Origin: Duganella margarita | GTDB taxonomy: Bacteria > Pseudomonadota > Gammaproteobacteria > Burkholderiales > Burkholderiaceae_D | Direction: 5' to 3' | Length of the DNA stretch: 64,000 nucleotides | NCBI RefSeq assembly: GCF_009857535.1 | Contig: NZ_WWCS01000001.1 | Location: 124,001 to 188,000 of the forward strand | Shown here: piece by piece, positions 1-10,100 of the stretch | How positions within the stretch are numbered: the first letter of the stretch is position 1 | Layout: every line of letters begins with the position of its first letter | Translations under genes and position numbers: made by a program | Notes under the pieces: model-generated | Told to the model about the DNA's origin: nothing | Database searches by the model: none | The model's input: only the letters and a program-made list of their open reading frames with translations

Positions 1-234
1 GGCGTTGGCGAAGGCGTTCTGCAGCACGCTCATCATCACCAGGCCCGGAATCAGGAACGAGGTGTAGTTGACGTCCTGGTACACCGTGACGCGGCCTTCG
101 AGCACATGGCCGAAGATCATCAGGTACAGCATGGCGGTCAGGATCGGCGCGGCGATGGTTTGCGTGGCGACTTTCCAGAAACGCAGGATCTCCTTGAAGA
201 CCAGCGTACGGAATCCGGCGGAGAGGAAATTCAT
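1..234 (-). CDS. ABC-2 type transporter permease, N-terminal part (cut by window edge)
   Basis: Only the first 78 residues lie in the window; the gene continues past position 1. The start ATG at 234 overlaps the stop codon of the upstream ATPase gene (ATGA), so the two are translationally coupled. The N-terminus (MNFLSAGFRTLVFKEILRF) is a cytoplasmic stretch followed by a first membrane helix (AAPILTAMLYLMIFG) and a loop containing NYTSFLIPGLVMMSV, typical of YadH/NodJ-type ABC-2 permeases. It should form the membrane half of a two-gene exporter with the ATPase next to it. The substrate cannot be told from this sequence. Confidence 0.88.
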   Translation of the reverse strand, partial: MNFLSAGFRTLVFKEILRFWKVATQTIAAPILTAMLYLMIFGHVLEGRVTVYQDVNYTSFLIPGLVMMSVLQNAFANA

Positions 235-1145
235 ACGGTACCTTTGTCCATGATCTGCAAGAAGATGTCTTCCAGATCCGCTTGTTGCAGTTGCATGTCG
301 TCGATGATGGCGCCCGATTCGCGCAGGCGCGCCAGGATTTGCTCGACTTCCGCATATTCATTGATGCGCAGGCTGTACTTCTTGCCGTGCTCGGAGGCTT
401 CCGGATGCGTGATCAGGTGGCGCAGATCGTCCGGCAGGTCGCCGTGCTTCATGTTGACGATCAGCTGCGAGCCGGAGATGCGGCGGATCAGCGACGCCAT
501 GCTGTCCAGCGCCACCACCTGCCCCAGCTTGAGCATGGCGACGCGCTTGCACATGGCCTGCGCCTCTTCCAGGTAGTGGGTGGTCAGCACCACGGTATGG
601 CCTTCGCGGTTCAGGCGCGAGATGAACTTCCACAGCGTCTGGCGCAGCTCGACGTCGACGCCGGCGGTCGGCTCATCGAGCACGATCACCGGCGGCTTGT
701 GCACCAGCGCCTGCGCCACCAGCACGCGCCGCTTCATGCCACCGGACAGCGCGCGCATATTCGTGTCGGCCTTGTTGGTCAGGTTGAGGTTGTGCATCAC
801 CTCGTCGATCCAGGCGTCGTTGTTTTTCAGGCCGAAGTAGCCCGATTGCAAACGCAGCGTCTCGCGCACGGTGAAGAACGGGTCGAACACCAGTTCCTGC
901 GGCACCACGCCCAGCTTCTTGCGCGCCTCGCGGAAATCGCTGACCACGTCGTGGCCGTGGATCTTGACCGAGCCGGCGTCCGGCCGGATCAGGCCGGCGA
1001 TGATGGAAATCAGGGTGGTCTTGCCGGCGCCATTCGGCCCCAGCAGGCCAAAGAATTCGCCCTCTTCAATGCTGAGGGACACGCCGCCCAGTGCCTGGAG
1101 CGCCTTGTAGCGCTTCTCGACATTGCTAATTTGGATCGCTGTCAT
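231..1145 (-). CDS. ABC-2 type transporter ATP-binding protein (YadG-like)
   Basis: A 304-residue ATPase that should energise the adjacent ABC-2 permease. Walker A is GPNGAGKTT, the signature is LSGGMKRR and Walker B is VIVLDEPTAGVD, followed by the switch histidine in LTTHYLEEAQ. The C-terminal roughly 80 residues match the regulatory tail of YadG/CcmA-type exporters. I chose the ATG at 1145 (MTAIQISNVEKRY) because the reading frame upstream is low-complexity and the homologous fold begins there. It is the second unit downstream of mlaFEDACB; such an exporter pair directly after mlaB is common in betaproteobacteria. A TATAAT box lies about 90 bases upstream, so it may have its own promoter. 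Confidence 0.92.
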   Translation of the reverse strand: MTAIQISNVEKRYKALQALGGVSLSIEEGEFFGLLGPNGAGKTTLISIIAGLIRPDAGSVKIHGHDVVSDFREARKKLGVVPQELVFDPFFTVRETLRLQSGYFGLKNNDAWIDEVMHNLNLTNKADTNMRALSGGMKRRVLVAQALVHKPPVIVLDEPTAGVDVELRQTLWKFISRLNREGHTVVLTTHYLEEAQAMCKRVAMLKLGQVVALDSMASLIRRISGSQLIVNMKHGDLPDDLRHLITHPEASEHGKKYSLRINEYAEVEQILARLRESGAIIDDMQLQQADLEDIFLQIMDKGTV

Positions 1146-1234
1146 GCTTGACTTATCAATAAGGTTGCGGCGGCCGATGCGGCGCGCGCGAAGATGCTGC
1201 GGACGCCACAGCGCTGCGACTGTGGCAACGTTCA

Positions 1235-1240
1235 ATTATA
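1235..1240 (-). promoter_or_regulatory. Possible -10 box for the ABC exporter genes
   Basis: Read on the minus strand this is a perfect TATAAT, about 90 bases upstream of the ATPase start and inside the 170-base gap after mlaB. I see no good -35 hexamer at 16-18 bases. A GC-rich hairpin (CGGTCCG, three-base loop, CGGACCG; 1254-1270) sits just upstream and could attenuate read-through from mlaB, although it has no U-tract. Confidence 0.3.
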
Positions 1241-1315
1241 GGGGAAATTCAATCGGTCCGAGCCGGACCGGGGATTTACGCAGTTCTTACTGCGGACGGC
1301 GGGGTGGGGCGGAGG

Positions 1316-1738
1316 TCAATGGGGATGGTGGTTGGCCGAGTCGGCGGCCACGGCGGTCTTCTTGGCGAAGACCGTCTCCGGCGCCTTCACGGGCGCAAAT
1401 TCATCGTGCGCCGGGTTGCGCGCCAGTGTCGGATCCTGCTCCAGCGGGACGTCCGGCGGGAACAGCAGCGAGCACACGCCGTACAGCTTGGTCAGGCTTT
1501 GCAGCGCCGGCGGCAGGTTTTTCAGTTCCAGCTTGATGCCGGCGTCGTGCGCGGCGCGCTGCCAGGCCAGCATCACCGACACCGAGACCGAATCCACCGT
1601 CAACACATGGCGCAGGTCGAACACGGTCTGGCCGGCCTTGATGGCGGCATAGCCACGCTGCAACGCCGCGGTGGCGTTGAGCACGGTCAGGGACGTGAGC
1701 GATTGCAGGTTGTCGATGGGATCGGTAACGGCGTTCAT
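1316..1738 (-). CDS. mlaB: MlaB-like STAS domain protein
   Basis: A 140-residue protein with one STAS (anti-sigma-factor antagonist) domain. The strand-loop-helix with the characteristic FDLRHVLTVDSVSVSVMLAW stretch is at about residues 40-60, where DS aligns with the conserved Asp-Ser/Thr of the family. MlaB binds MlaF on the cytoplasmic face and is needed for assembly or activity of the MlaFEDB retrograde or anterograde phospholipid transporter. It is the last gene of mlaFEDACB, 9 bases after mlaC. The roughly 50-residue C-terminal tail beyond the STAS fold is low complexity and its role is unknown. Confidence 0.85.
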   Translation of the reverse strand: MNAVTDPIDNLQSLTSLTVLNATAALQRGYAAIKAGQTVFDLRHVLTVDSVSVSVMLAWQRAAHDAGIKLELKNLPPALQSLTKLYGVCSLLFPPDVPLEQDPTLARNPAHDEFAPVKAPETVFAKKTAVAADSANHHPH

Positions 1739-1747
1739 GGCGTCAGC

Positions 1748-2389
1748 TTATTTTTTCGGTGCAGCAGTGTTGAGGGGCTTGGCGGCCAGCGACTTGTTCT
1801 TCTCGGTCAGCGCCTTGATCAGGCCGTCTATGCCGCCTTTCGAGATTTCCGAAGCGAAAGTGCCTTTGTAGGTCTCGACCAGCCACGCGCCCAGCACGTT
1901 GATGTCGTAGATCTTCCAGCCGTTCGGGCCCTTGGCGACGCGGTAGTTGAGCGGAATCGGTTCGCCACGGGCCTGGTTGACCTGCGAGCGCACTTCGACA
2001 TCGGTATCGGTCGGGTCAGCGCGCAGCGGCTTGAACTCGACGGTCTGGTCCTTCACCTGCGACAGCGCGCCGGAGTAGGTGTACACCAGCAGCTGGCGGA
2101 ACTGCTCGGTCAGCGCTTTCTGCTGGTCCGGGGTGGCGTCGCGCCAGAAGCGGCCCGAGGCCAGCGAGGTCATGCGCTGGAAGTCGACGTACGGCAGGAT
2201 CTTGGTTTCCACCAGGTCGATGACTTTTTTGGTGTCGCCGGCCTGGATCGCCTTGTCGCTCTTGGCGGTGTTGAGCACGTCCGAGCTGATGCGCTTGACC
2301 AGCGCGTCCGGCGCTTCGTCGGCGGCGTGGGCAGCGTTGAACGCCAGTGCAACAGTGGCCAAAGCGATAAATTGTTTAATAAATTTCAT
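1748..2389 (-). CDS. mlaC: MlaC periplasmic phospholipid-binding protein
   Basis: A 213-residue Ttg2D/MlaC family protein that shuttles phospholipid between the outer-membrane MlaA complex and the inner-membrane MlaFEDB transporter. The N-terminus is a Sec signal peptide (MKFIKQFIALATVALAFNA, cleavage after AHA). The family core is visible in KILPYVDFQRMTSLASGRFW and in the C-terminal GWKIYDINVLGAWLVETY. The length equals that of E. coli MlaC. It lies between mlaA and mlaB in the operon. Confidence 0.95.
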   Translation of the reverse strand: MKFIKQFIALATVALAFNAAHAADEAPDALVKRISSDVLNTAKSDKAIQAGDTKKVIDLVETKILPYVDFQRMTSLASGRFWRDATPDQQKALTEQFRQLLVYTYSGALSQVKDQTVEFKPLRADPTDTDVEVRSQVNQARGEPIPLNYRVAKGPNGWKIYDINVLGAWLVETYKGTFASEISKGGIDGLIKALTEKNKSLAAKPLNTAAPKK

Positions 2390-2418
2390 TGTTTATGCCT
2401 TATGAGTGGTTCTTCAGA

Positions 2419-3225
2419 TCACTGGCTGTCAGGTTTTGCAGCCGGTGTGCCGGAGTTTAACTCTTTTGCCGCCGGTTCGGATGACACGGGGGCAGAAGTT
2501 TCAGCAGTATCATCTTTTTCCACTTTACGTGGCGCATAGTCGGCATCCGGGTGAATCTGGCTCTCGCGGCGCTGCAGATAACCGTCGCGCAGGAACTCGT
2601 AGCGGTCCAGCGACGCGGCTTCCAGCAGGGTCGAGGCGTCCAGCAGGCCGGCGCGGGTATCGACCACGCGCAGCACGGCGCCCATGTTGCGCACATTGGT
2701 CGGATCCTTGTAGCGCCAGATGTCGCCGGCGAAATCGGCCGGCAGCGCCACCGTGTCACGCACAGTGGACGGGCCCAGCAGCGGCAGCACCAGGTACGGA
2801 CCGGAACTCACGCCCCACACGCCCAGCGTCTGGCCGAAGTCTTCCTTGTGCTTCGGCAGGCCGGCTTCCGAGGCGATGTCGAACAGGCCGAGGATACCCA
2901 GCGTCGAGTTCAGCGCGAAGCGGGTGACGTCGGTCATGCCGGCTTCGCCGTTACCTTGCAGGAACTGATTGACGGCGGTCCAGGCATCGCCCAGATTGCC
3001 GAAGAAGTTGCCCACGCCGGTCTGCACAAAGCTCGGGGTGATGTTTTTATAGCCGGTGGCCACCGGTTTCAGCGCATATTCGTCAACTTTATCGTTGAAA
3101 TTGAACATGGCGCGGTTGTAGCTCTCGTACGGATCGCGCGGATTCGGGCCGGCGCAGCCAGCCAGCAGCGCGGTGACGCCCAGCGCCAGCGCAGCCTGGC
3201 GGAATTGTTTTACGGTACGGCTCAT
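2419..3225 (-). CDS. mlaA: MlaA (VacJ) outer-membrane lipoprotein
   Basis: A 268-residue lipoprotein with lipobox LLAGC near residue 23, followed by the family hallmark DPYESYNRAMFNFNDKVD. MlaA forms a channel in the outer membrane inner leaflet with a porin and removes mislocalised phospholipid from the outer leaflet. It overlaps mlaD by one base (TAATG), so it is part of the operon. In E. coli mlaA is unlinked; its presence inside mlaFEDACB is the arrangement known from betaproteobacteria. The C-terminal 40 residues are acidic/Ser-rich and variable. Confidence 0.95.
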   Translation of the reverse strand: MSRTVKQFRQAALALGVTALLAGCAGPNPRDPYESYNRAMFNFNDKVDEYALKPVATGYKNITPSFVQTGVGNFFGNLGDAWTAVNQFLQGNGEAGMTDVTRFALNSTLGILGLFDIASEAGLPKHKEDFGQTLGVWGVSSGPYLVLPLLGPSTVRDTVALPADFAGDIWRYKDPTNVRNMGAVLRVVDTRAGLLDASTLLEAASLDRYEFLRDGYLQRRESQIHPDADYAPRKVEKDDTAETSAPVSSEPAAKELNSGTPAAKPDSQ

Positions 3226-3695
3226 TATTTGCTGTCCTTTCCTTCGGCGGCTTTGCTATAGATAAACTGATTAATCAGGTCTTCCAGCACGGTCGCCGAT
3301 TGGGTGCGGGCGATTTTATCGCCCGCCACCAGATTGTTAGTATCGCCACCAGCATCAATGCCGACGTATTGTTCACCCAGCAGACCGGCCGTCAGAATCT
3401 TGGCCGAGCTATCCTTTGGGAACTTGTAATTCTCTTCCATATTCAAGGTTACCAGCGCCTGATAGCTCTTGTCATCAAACTTGATCTCTCCCACACGGCC
3501 GACTACCACGCCGGCGGCCTTGACCGCTGCCTGCGGACGCAGGCTGCCGATATTGTCGAATTTGGCGCTGATGGCGTAAGTTTTGCCCCAGGACAGCGAA
3601 CTGGTATTACCGGCCTTGAGCGCCAGGAACATCAGTGCGGCCACGCCGATGACGATGAACAGACCGACCCAGACATCCAGAGATTTACGTTGCAT
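3225..3695 (-). CDS. mlaD: MlaD MCE-domain subunit
   Basis: A 156-residue protein with one N-terminal membrane helix (WVGLFIVIGVAALMFLAL) and one MCE domain beginning at about residue 38. Hexameric MlaD sits on the periplasmic side of MlaFE and forms the lipid tunnel. The motif LTAGLLGEQYVGI near residue 105 is the conserved MCE core. Length and architecture match E. coli MlaD, slightly short at the C-terminus. Confidence 0.95.
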   Translation of the reverse strand: MQRKSLDVWVGLFIVIGVAALMFLALKAGNTSSLSWGKTYAISAKFDNIGSLRPQAAVKAAGVVVGRVGEIKFDDKSYQALVTLNMEENYKFPKDSSAKILTAGLLGEQYVGIDAGGDTNNLVAGDKIARTQSATVLEDLINQFIYSKAAEGKDSK

Positions 3696-3719
3696 AATTA
3701 TTCCTCAGTTCTAATCTTT

Positions 3720-4505
3720 TTATTTGCTAAACATCAGCGCCGTCATCATGAAGTCCAGCCACCAGATCATCAGCGACGAGATCACCACGGTGCGGGTGGT
3801 GGCGCGCGCCACGTCTTCCGGCGTCGGCTGCGCTTCGTAGCCCTGGTACAGGGCGATAAAGGTGATCGCCACGCCAAACACCACGCTCTTGGCAAAGCCG
3901 TTAATAATATCTTTCCAGAAGTCGACCCCGCCCTGCATCTGCGACCAGAAGGCGCCGTCGTCGACGCCGATCAGCTGCACGCCGACCAGCCAGCCGCCCA
4001 GTACGCCCACGGCGCTGAACATCGACGCCAGCAGCGGCACCGACAGCGCGCCGGCCCAGAAGCGCGGCGCCAGCACGCGCTGGATCGGGTTGACGGCCAT
4101 CATTTCCATCGCGGACAGCTGCTCGCCGGCCTTCATCAGGCCGATTTCGGCGGTCAGCGAGGTGCCGGCGCGGCCGGCGAACAGCAGCGCGGTGATGACC
4201 GGACCCAGTTCGCGGGTCAGGCCCAGCGCCACCAGCAGGCCCAGCGATTGCTCGGCGCCGTATTTGTTCAGCGTGTAATAGCCCTGCAGACCCAGCACCA
4301 TGCCGACGAACAGGCCGGACAGGGTAATGATCAGCACCGAGTAATTGCCGATGAAATGCAGCTGCTCGATCACCAGCCCCGGCCGGCGCAGCAGGCCGGG
4401 CGACACGCCCAGCATATTGGCGAAGGTACGGAAACCATAGCCGATGCTTTCCACATAGTCGCGCAGCGGCGCGCCCAGGCGGGACAACCAGTTCTTGACA
4501 CTCAT
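3720..4505 (-). CDS. mlaE: MlaE permease of the phospholipid ABC transporter
   Basis: A 261-residue MlaE/YrbE permease with an N-terminal interfacial helix and about five membrane segments. The family signature is present in LTRELGPVITALLFAGRAG and in the loop TAEIGLMKAGEQLSAMEMM that contacts the ATPase. It works with MlaF, MlaB and MlaD in the inner membrane. The start overlaps the mlaF stop by four bases (ATGA). Confidence 0.95.
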   Translation of the reverse strand: MSVKNWLSRLGAPLRDYVESIGYGFRTFANMLGVSPGLLRRPGLVIEQLHFIGNYSVLIITLSGLFVGMVLGLQGYYTLNKYGAEQSLGLLVALGLTRELGPVITALLFAGRAGTSLTAEIGLMKAGEQLSAMEMMAVNPIQRVLAPRFWAGALSVPLLASMFSAVGVLGGWLVGVQLIGVDDGAFWSQMQGGVDFWKDIINGFAKSVVFGVAITFIALYQGYEAQPTPEDVARATTRTVVISSLMIWWLDFMMTALMFSK

Positions 4506-5317
4506 ACATGCACTCCCAGGCCCAGATCGTCGGCCAGGGACTTGCCTGGATAGTGGAACGGCACCGGGCCGTCGGCTTCTGCGTTGACGAACTGCTTCAC
4601 ATACGGATCGGTGGACACGCTCATTTCGGCCGGCGTGCCATGCGCAACAATTTTGCCCTGCGACAGGAAGTAAACATAGTCGGCAATGGCAAAGCTTTCC
4701 TTGACGTCGTGCGACACCAGGATGGTGGTCGAGCCCAGCGCCGTGTTCAGATTGCGGATCAGGTTGGCGGTGACGCCCATCGAGATCGGATCCAGGCCGG
4801 CGAACGGCTCGTCATACATAATCAGTTCCGGGTCCAGCGCGATCGAGCGCGCCAGCGCCACCCGGCGCGCCATGCCGCCGGAGATTTCGCCCGGTTTCAG
4901 CTTGGCGGCGTTGCGCAGGCCCACGGCTTGCAATTTCATCAACACCAGATTGCGGATCAGCTCTTCCGGCAGGTCGGTATGTTCGCGCAGCGGGAAAGCG
5001 ACGTTCTCGAACACCGTCAGGTCGGTAAACAGCGCGCCGTGCTGGAACAGCATGCCCATCTTGCGGCGCAACAGATACAGGCCGGCGGTATTGAGCTTGT
5101 GCACCACCTGGCCCTGCACCTTGACCTGGCCGCGCTGCGGGCGCAACTGGCCGCCGATCAGGCGCAACACGGTGGTCTTGCCACTGCCGGAGCCGCCCAT
5201 GATCGCAACCACCTTCCCGCGCGGGAAGTCCATGTTCAAGCCCGTCAGGATCGCGCGCTTGCCATAGGAAAAGTGTAAATCACGGATTTCGACTAGATTT
5301 GGCACGACTGAACTCAT
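4502..5317 (-). CDS. mlaF: MlaF ATPase of the phospholipid transporter
   Basis: A 271-residue ABC ATPase and first gene of mlaFEDACB. It has Walker A GGSGSGKTT, signature ISGGMARR, Walker B LIMYDEPFAGLDP and the H-loop LVSHDVKE. The C-terminal extension after the nucleotide-binding fold (about residue 245 onward) is the part that in E. coli MlaF reaches over the neighbouring subunit. No strong Shine-Dalgarno is visible before the ATG at 5317. Confidence 0.95.
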   Translation of the reverse strand: MSSVVPNLVEIRDLHFSYGKRAILTGLNMDFPRGKVVAIMGGSGSGKTTVLRLIGGQLRPQRGQVKVQGQVVHKLNTAGLYLLRRKMGMLFQHGALFTDLTVFENVAFPLREHTDLPEELIRNLVLMKLQAVGLRNAAKLKPGEISGGMARRVALARSIALDPELIMYDEPFAGLDPISMGVTANLIRNLNTALGSTTILVSHDVKESFAIADYVYFLSQGKIVAHGTPAEMSVSTDPYVKQFVNAEADGPVPFHYPGKSLADDLGLGVHV

Positions 5318-5482
5318 TTTTTGGAATGGCCGTATTGTAGTGCAGAAACGTCAATCTCTGCTGAGGGCCCCTCCGGAGCGGGGCAAAAAGTCGGTTAACA
5401 ATACAGATAATACAACACTACTGAACCCAAAGTCAGCAATTTACACCGGGAACGAAATGTTACATTCAGTACAGGGCCGCAT

Positions 5483-5524
5483 AAAAAAACCGGATACAGT
5501 CGGGGATCGCCCGTCCGTATCCGG
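5483..5524 (-). terminator. Rho-independent terminator of gltBD
   Basis: On the minus strand, after the gltD stop, CCGGATAC pairs perfectly with GTATCCGG (arms 5490-5497 and 5517-5524) and is followed by seven U residues (5483-5489). It separates gltBD from mlaF. The rest of the 5318-5561 gap shows nothing else that I can support. Confidence 0.85.
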
Positions 5525-5561
5525 CACAGAATCAGGCCGAACCTGATTACCGCGTCAGGGA

Positions 5562-7025
5562 TTACCGCGGCAACTCGGAACTGCCCATCAGGAACTCGTC
5601 GACCGCGCGCGCGCACTGGCGGCCTTCGCGGATCGCCCACACCACCAGCGACTGGCCGCGGCGCATGTCGCCGGCGGCAAAGACTTTGGCTGCGGAAGTT
5701 TTGTAGCAGCCATCACCATCGGTGCTGGCCTTGGCGTTGCCGCGGGCATCTTTGTCTACCGCGAAGGCATCCAGGATCGTGGCGACCGGCGACACGAAGC
5801 CCATGGCCAGGAACACCAGGTCGGCCTTCATTTCGAATTCCGAGTTCGGCACTTCCGCCATCTTGCCGTCTTTCCACTCGACGCGGCAGGCGATCAGCTT
5901 CTCGACCTTGCCGCCCTTGCCTTCCAGGCGCTTGGTGGCCACCGCCCAGTCACGCTCGCAACCTTCTTCGTGCGACGACGAGGTGCGCAGCTTGGTCGGC
6001 CAGTACGGCCACACCAGCGGCTTGTTCTCGTGCTCCGGCGGCATCGGCATCAGTTCGAACTGGGTCACCGAGGCGGCGCCGTGGCGGTTGGAGGTGCCGA
6101 CGCAGTCGGAACCGGTATCGCCGCCGCCGATCACCACCACGTGCTTGCCGGTGGCCTTGATCTGATCTTTCACCTTGTCGCCGGCGTTGACCTTGTTTTG
6201 CTGCGGCAGGAAGTCCATGGCGAAATGCACGCCTTTCAGCTCGCGGCCCGGCACCGGCAGGTCGCGCGGCGATTCCGAACCGCCGGCCAGCACCACGGCG
6301 TCAAAGTCTTTTTGCAGGTCTTCCGGGAAGATGGTTTCCTTGGCCCAGTTGTTGACGTTGGCCGGGAAGTCCTTGCCGATCAGCACGCTGGTGCGGAAAG
6401 TCACGCCTTCGGCTTCCATCTGCTTGACGCGGCGGTCGATGTGCGACTTTTCCATCTTGAAGTCTGGAATACCGTAGCGCAGCAGGCCGCCGACGCGGTC
6501 GGCTTTTTCAAACACGGTGACGGCGTGGCCGGCGCGCGCCAGCTGCTGGGCAGCGGCCAGGCCGGCAGGACCGGAACCGACCACGGCGACTTTCTTGCCG
6601 GTCTGCTTGCTGGGCGGCTGGGGCACGACCCAGCCGTGTTCCCAGCCTTCGTCGATGATCTTGTGCTCGATCGACTTGATGCCAACCGGATCTTCGCTGA
6701 TGCCCAGGGTACAGGCCGATTCGCACGGCGCCGGGCAGATGCGGCCGGTGAATTCCGGGAAGTTGTTGGTCGAGTGCAGCGTGTCCAGCGCCTCGCGGTA
6801 GTTGCCGCGATACACCAGGTCGTTCCAGTCCGGGATGATGTTATTGACCGGGCAGCCGTTGTTGCAGAACGGAATGCCGCAGTCCATGCAGCGCGCGCCC
6901 TGGATCTTGGCTTGCTCATTGGTCAGCGGAATAACGAACTCCGCGTAGTTTTTCAGGCGCGTTGCTGGCGGCAGATAGCTTTCTTCCTGACGCTGGAATT
7001 CCATGAAGCCGGTGATTTTACCCAC
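5562..7025 (-). CDS. gltD: Glutamate synthase (NADPH) small subunit
   Basis: A 487-residue flavoprotein that passes electrons from NADPH to the large subunit for conversion of glutamine and 2-oxoglutarate to two glutamates. The N-terminal cysteine-rich region ([17 protein letters not shown] and CPAPCESAC, residues about 43-105) binds 4Fe-4S clusters. The FAD Rossmann motif is [15 protein letters not shown] and the NADPH motif is [15 protein letters not shown]. The C-terminal GD motif of the FAD domain is [21 protein letters not shown]. It lies downstream of gltB, separated by a palindromic repeat pair. Confidence 0.97.
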   Translation of the reverse strand: MGKITGFMEFQRQEESYLPPATRLKNYAEFVIPLTNEQAKIQGARCMDCGIPFCNNGCPVNNIIPDWNDLVYRGNYREALDTLHSTNNFPEFTGRICPAPCESACTLGISEDPVGIKSIEHKIIDEGWEHGWVVPQPPSKQTGKKVAVVGSGPAGLAAAQQLARAGHAVTVFEKADRVGGLLRYGIPDFKMEKSHIDRRVKQMEAEGVTFRTSVLIGKDFPANVNNWAKETIFPEDLQKDFDAVVLAGGSESPRDLPVPGRELKGVHFAMDFLPQQNKVNAGDKVKDQIKATGKHVVVIGGGDTGSDCVGTSNRHGAASVTQFELMPMPPEHENKPLVWPYWPTKLRTSSSHEEGCERDWAVATKRLEGKGGKVEKLIACRVEWKDGKMAEVPNSEFEMKADLVFLAMGFVSPVATILDAFAVDKDARGNAKASTDGDGCYKTSAAKVFAAGDMRRGQSLVVWAIREGRQCARAVDEFLMGSSELPR

Positions 7026-7054
7026 GATATTTTTCCTTCGTAATCTTTTGAGCC

Positions 7055-7119
7055 GTCGTCCCGGCGAAAGCCGGGATCCATGCTGACTGTGTATGGATTC
7101 CGGCTTTCGCCGGAATGAC
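7055..7119. repeat. Paired palindromic repeat (BIME-like) between gltB and gltD
   Basis: Two inverted 27-base units, 7055-7081 and 7093-7119, are separated by 11 bases. Each has the form GTC(A/G)TYCCGGC...GCCGGRATCCAT and is itself a hairpin (CCCGGC-GAAA-GCCGGG in the left copy). The same paired design occurs at 54639-54716 and 59098-59158 and, opened up by a gene, at 28099-28534. In a transcript the two arms would form a large stem, which may tune gltD expression relative to gltB. Confidence 0.85.
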
Positions 7120-7130
7120 GTAGCGTTTAA

Positions 7131-10100
7131 TTAAGCAGCAACGGGTTGCACGACTGCGGCTTCATTCGCCACATCCTCGGCCATTTCGGCCAGGGCGCGT
7201 TTGTATTCGCTCGGGAATACCTTGACGAACTTGCCGCGGCTATCGGCCCAGTTGTCCAGCAACAGGCGCGCGCGCGTGCTGCCGGTGTGCTTGAAGTGAC
7301 GCTCGATCAAACGCTTCAGGATCACTTCGTCGGCCTCGCGACCGTGGTCTTTGTGCTGCACGTGGAAGGTGGCGCTGTCGATCGACTGCTCCTTGGTGCT
7401 CAGCACGCGCTCCAGCGTTACCATCGAGGTGTTGCAGCGCGATTCGAAATCGCCGTCCGGATCGTAGACGTAAGCGATACCGCCCGACATGCCGGCCGCG
7501 AAGTTACGGCCGGTATGGCCCAGCACCACGACGGTGCCGCCGGTCATGTATTCGCAACCGTGGTCACCGGTGCCTTCGACGATGGTGGTGGCGCCCGAGT
7601 TACGCACGGCGAAACGCTCGCCGGCCACGCCGTTGAAGAAGGCTTCCCCGGCAATCGCGCCGTACAGCACCGTATTGCCGATGATGATGTTGTTCACCGC
7701 CCAGCCACGGAACTCGGTATTCGGACGCACGATGATGCGGCCGCCCGACAAGCCCTTGCCGACGTAATCGTTACCCTCGCCGACCAGGTCGATGGTGATG
7801 CCGTGCGCCAGGAAGGCGCAGGCCGACTGCCCCGCCGTGCCTTGCAACTGGATGTGGATGGTGTCGTCCGGCAGGCCGGCGTGACCGTAGCGCTTGGCCA
7901 CTTCGCCCGACAGCATGGTGCCGACCGTGCGGTTCAGGTTCTTCACCGGCGAGATGAAGGACACGCGTTCGCCTTTTTCCAGCGCCGCCTTGGCTTGCGC
8001 GATCAGCTTGTGATCGAGCGCCTTGTCCAGGCCGTGATCCTGCTCCATGGTGTGGTAGATCGAATGACCGTCCTGCACTGGCGGCTGGTAGAAGATGTTG
8101 CTGAAATCCAGGCCTTGCGCTTTCCAGTGCGAGATGGCTTTCGACTTGTCCAGCAAATCGACGCGGCCGATCAGCTCGTCATAAGTGCGGATACCCAGCT
8201 GGGCCATCAGCTGACGCGCTTCTTCGGCAACAAAGAAGAAGTAGTTCACGACATACTCAGGCTTGCCCGAGAACTTGGCGCGCAGCACCGGATCTTGCGT
8301 AGCAACGCCGACCGGGCAGGTGTTCAAGTGGCATTTGCGCATCATGATGCAGCCCTCGACCACCAGCGGTGCGGTGGCGAAGCCGATTTCATCGGCGCCC
8401 AGCATGGCGGCGATAACCACGTCGCGGCCGGTACGCATCTGGCCATCTGCTTGCACACGAATCCGGCTGCGCAGGCCATTCAGCACCAGCGTCTGCTGGG
8501 TTTCCGCCAGGCCCAGCTCCCACGGCGTGCCGGCGTGCTTGACCGACGACAGCGGCGAGGCGCCGGTACCGCCATCATGGCCGGCCACCACCACGTGATC
8601 GGCCTTGGCCTTGGTGACGCCCGCAGCGACGGTGCCGATCCCCACTTCCGACACCAGCTTGACCGAGATCGAGGCGCGCGGATTGGCGTTCTTCAGATCG
8701 TGGATCAGCTGCGCCAGATCTTCAATCGAGTAAATATCGTGGTGCGGCGGCGGCGAAATCAGGCCCACGCCCGGCACCGAGAAGCGCAAGGTAGCGATGT
8801 ATTCGGACACCTTGTGGCCCGGCAGCTGGCCGCCTTCGCCCGGTTTGGCGCCCTGCGCCATCTTGATCTGGATCTGGTCGGCCGAGTTCAGGTAGGCGGC
8901 GGTCACGCCGAAACGGCCCGATGCCACCTGCTTGATGCGCGAACGCAGCGAGTCGCCCTCTTGCAGAGGAATATCGACCACCATCTGCTCTTTGCCCATG
9001 ACCGAAGCCATGGTCTCGCCCTGCTTGATCTTGATGCCTTTCAGCTCCATGGTGTAGCGCGATGGATCTTCGCCGCCTTCACCGGTGTTGGACTTGCCGC
9101 CGATGCGGTTCATGGCGACGGCCAGCGTGGCGTGGGCTTCGGTCGAAATCGAACCCATCGACATGGCGCCGGTGGCGAACCGTTTGACGATCTCCTTGGC
9201 TGGCTCCACTTCGTCCAGTGGAATCGCCTTGCTCGGATCGATCTTGAACTCGAACAGCCCGCGCAGCGTCAGGTGGCGCTTGCTCTGGTCGTTGATGATC
9301 TGCGCGTACTCTTTATAGCTGGAGAAATTGTTGGCGCGGGTCGAGTGTTGCAGCTTGGCGATCGCGTCCGGCGTCCACAGGTGGTCCTCGCCACGCACGC
9401 GGAAGGCGTACTCGCCGCCGGCGTCCAGGTGGTTGGCCAGCACCGGGTCGTCGCCGAAGGCCAGGTTGTGCAGGCGCAGCGCTTCTTCCGCCACTTCAAA
9501 CACGCCGATGCCTTCCACGTTGGACGAGGTGCCCTTGAAGTATTTGTCGACCAGCGACTTGTTCAGGCCGACCGCTTCGAAGATCTGCGCGCCGCAGTAC
9601 GACATATAGGTCGAGATGCCCATCTTGGACATGACCTTCATCAGGCCTTTGCCGACCGCCTTGGTGAAGTTGTAGACGGCCTTCTCCGCCGACATATCGC
9701 CCGGCATGCCGGCTGCCATTTCGGCCAGGGTTTCCATCGCCAGGTAAGGGTGGATCGCTTCCGCGCCGTAGCCGGCCAGCAGAGCGAAGTGGTGGGTCTC
9801 GCGGGCCGAGCCGGTTTCCACCACCAGGCCGGTCGAGGCGCGCAGGCCTTTCGACACCAGGTGCTGGTGAATGGTCGAGGTGGCCAGCAGTGCAGGAATC
9901 GCCACGCGGTCCGGGCCGATCGAGCGGTCCGACACGATCAGGATGTTGTGGCCGGACTTGACCGCATCCACCGCTTCCGCGCACAGCGACGCCAGGCAGG
10001 CTTCCACGCCTTCCTTGCCCCAGGCCAGCGGGTAGCAGATGTTCAGCTCGTAAGCCTTGAACTTGCCGCCGGTATGCAGGGTGATATTGCGCAGGCGCTC

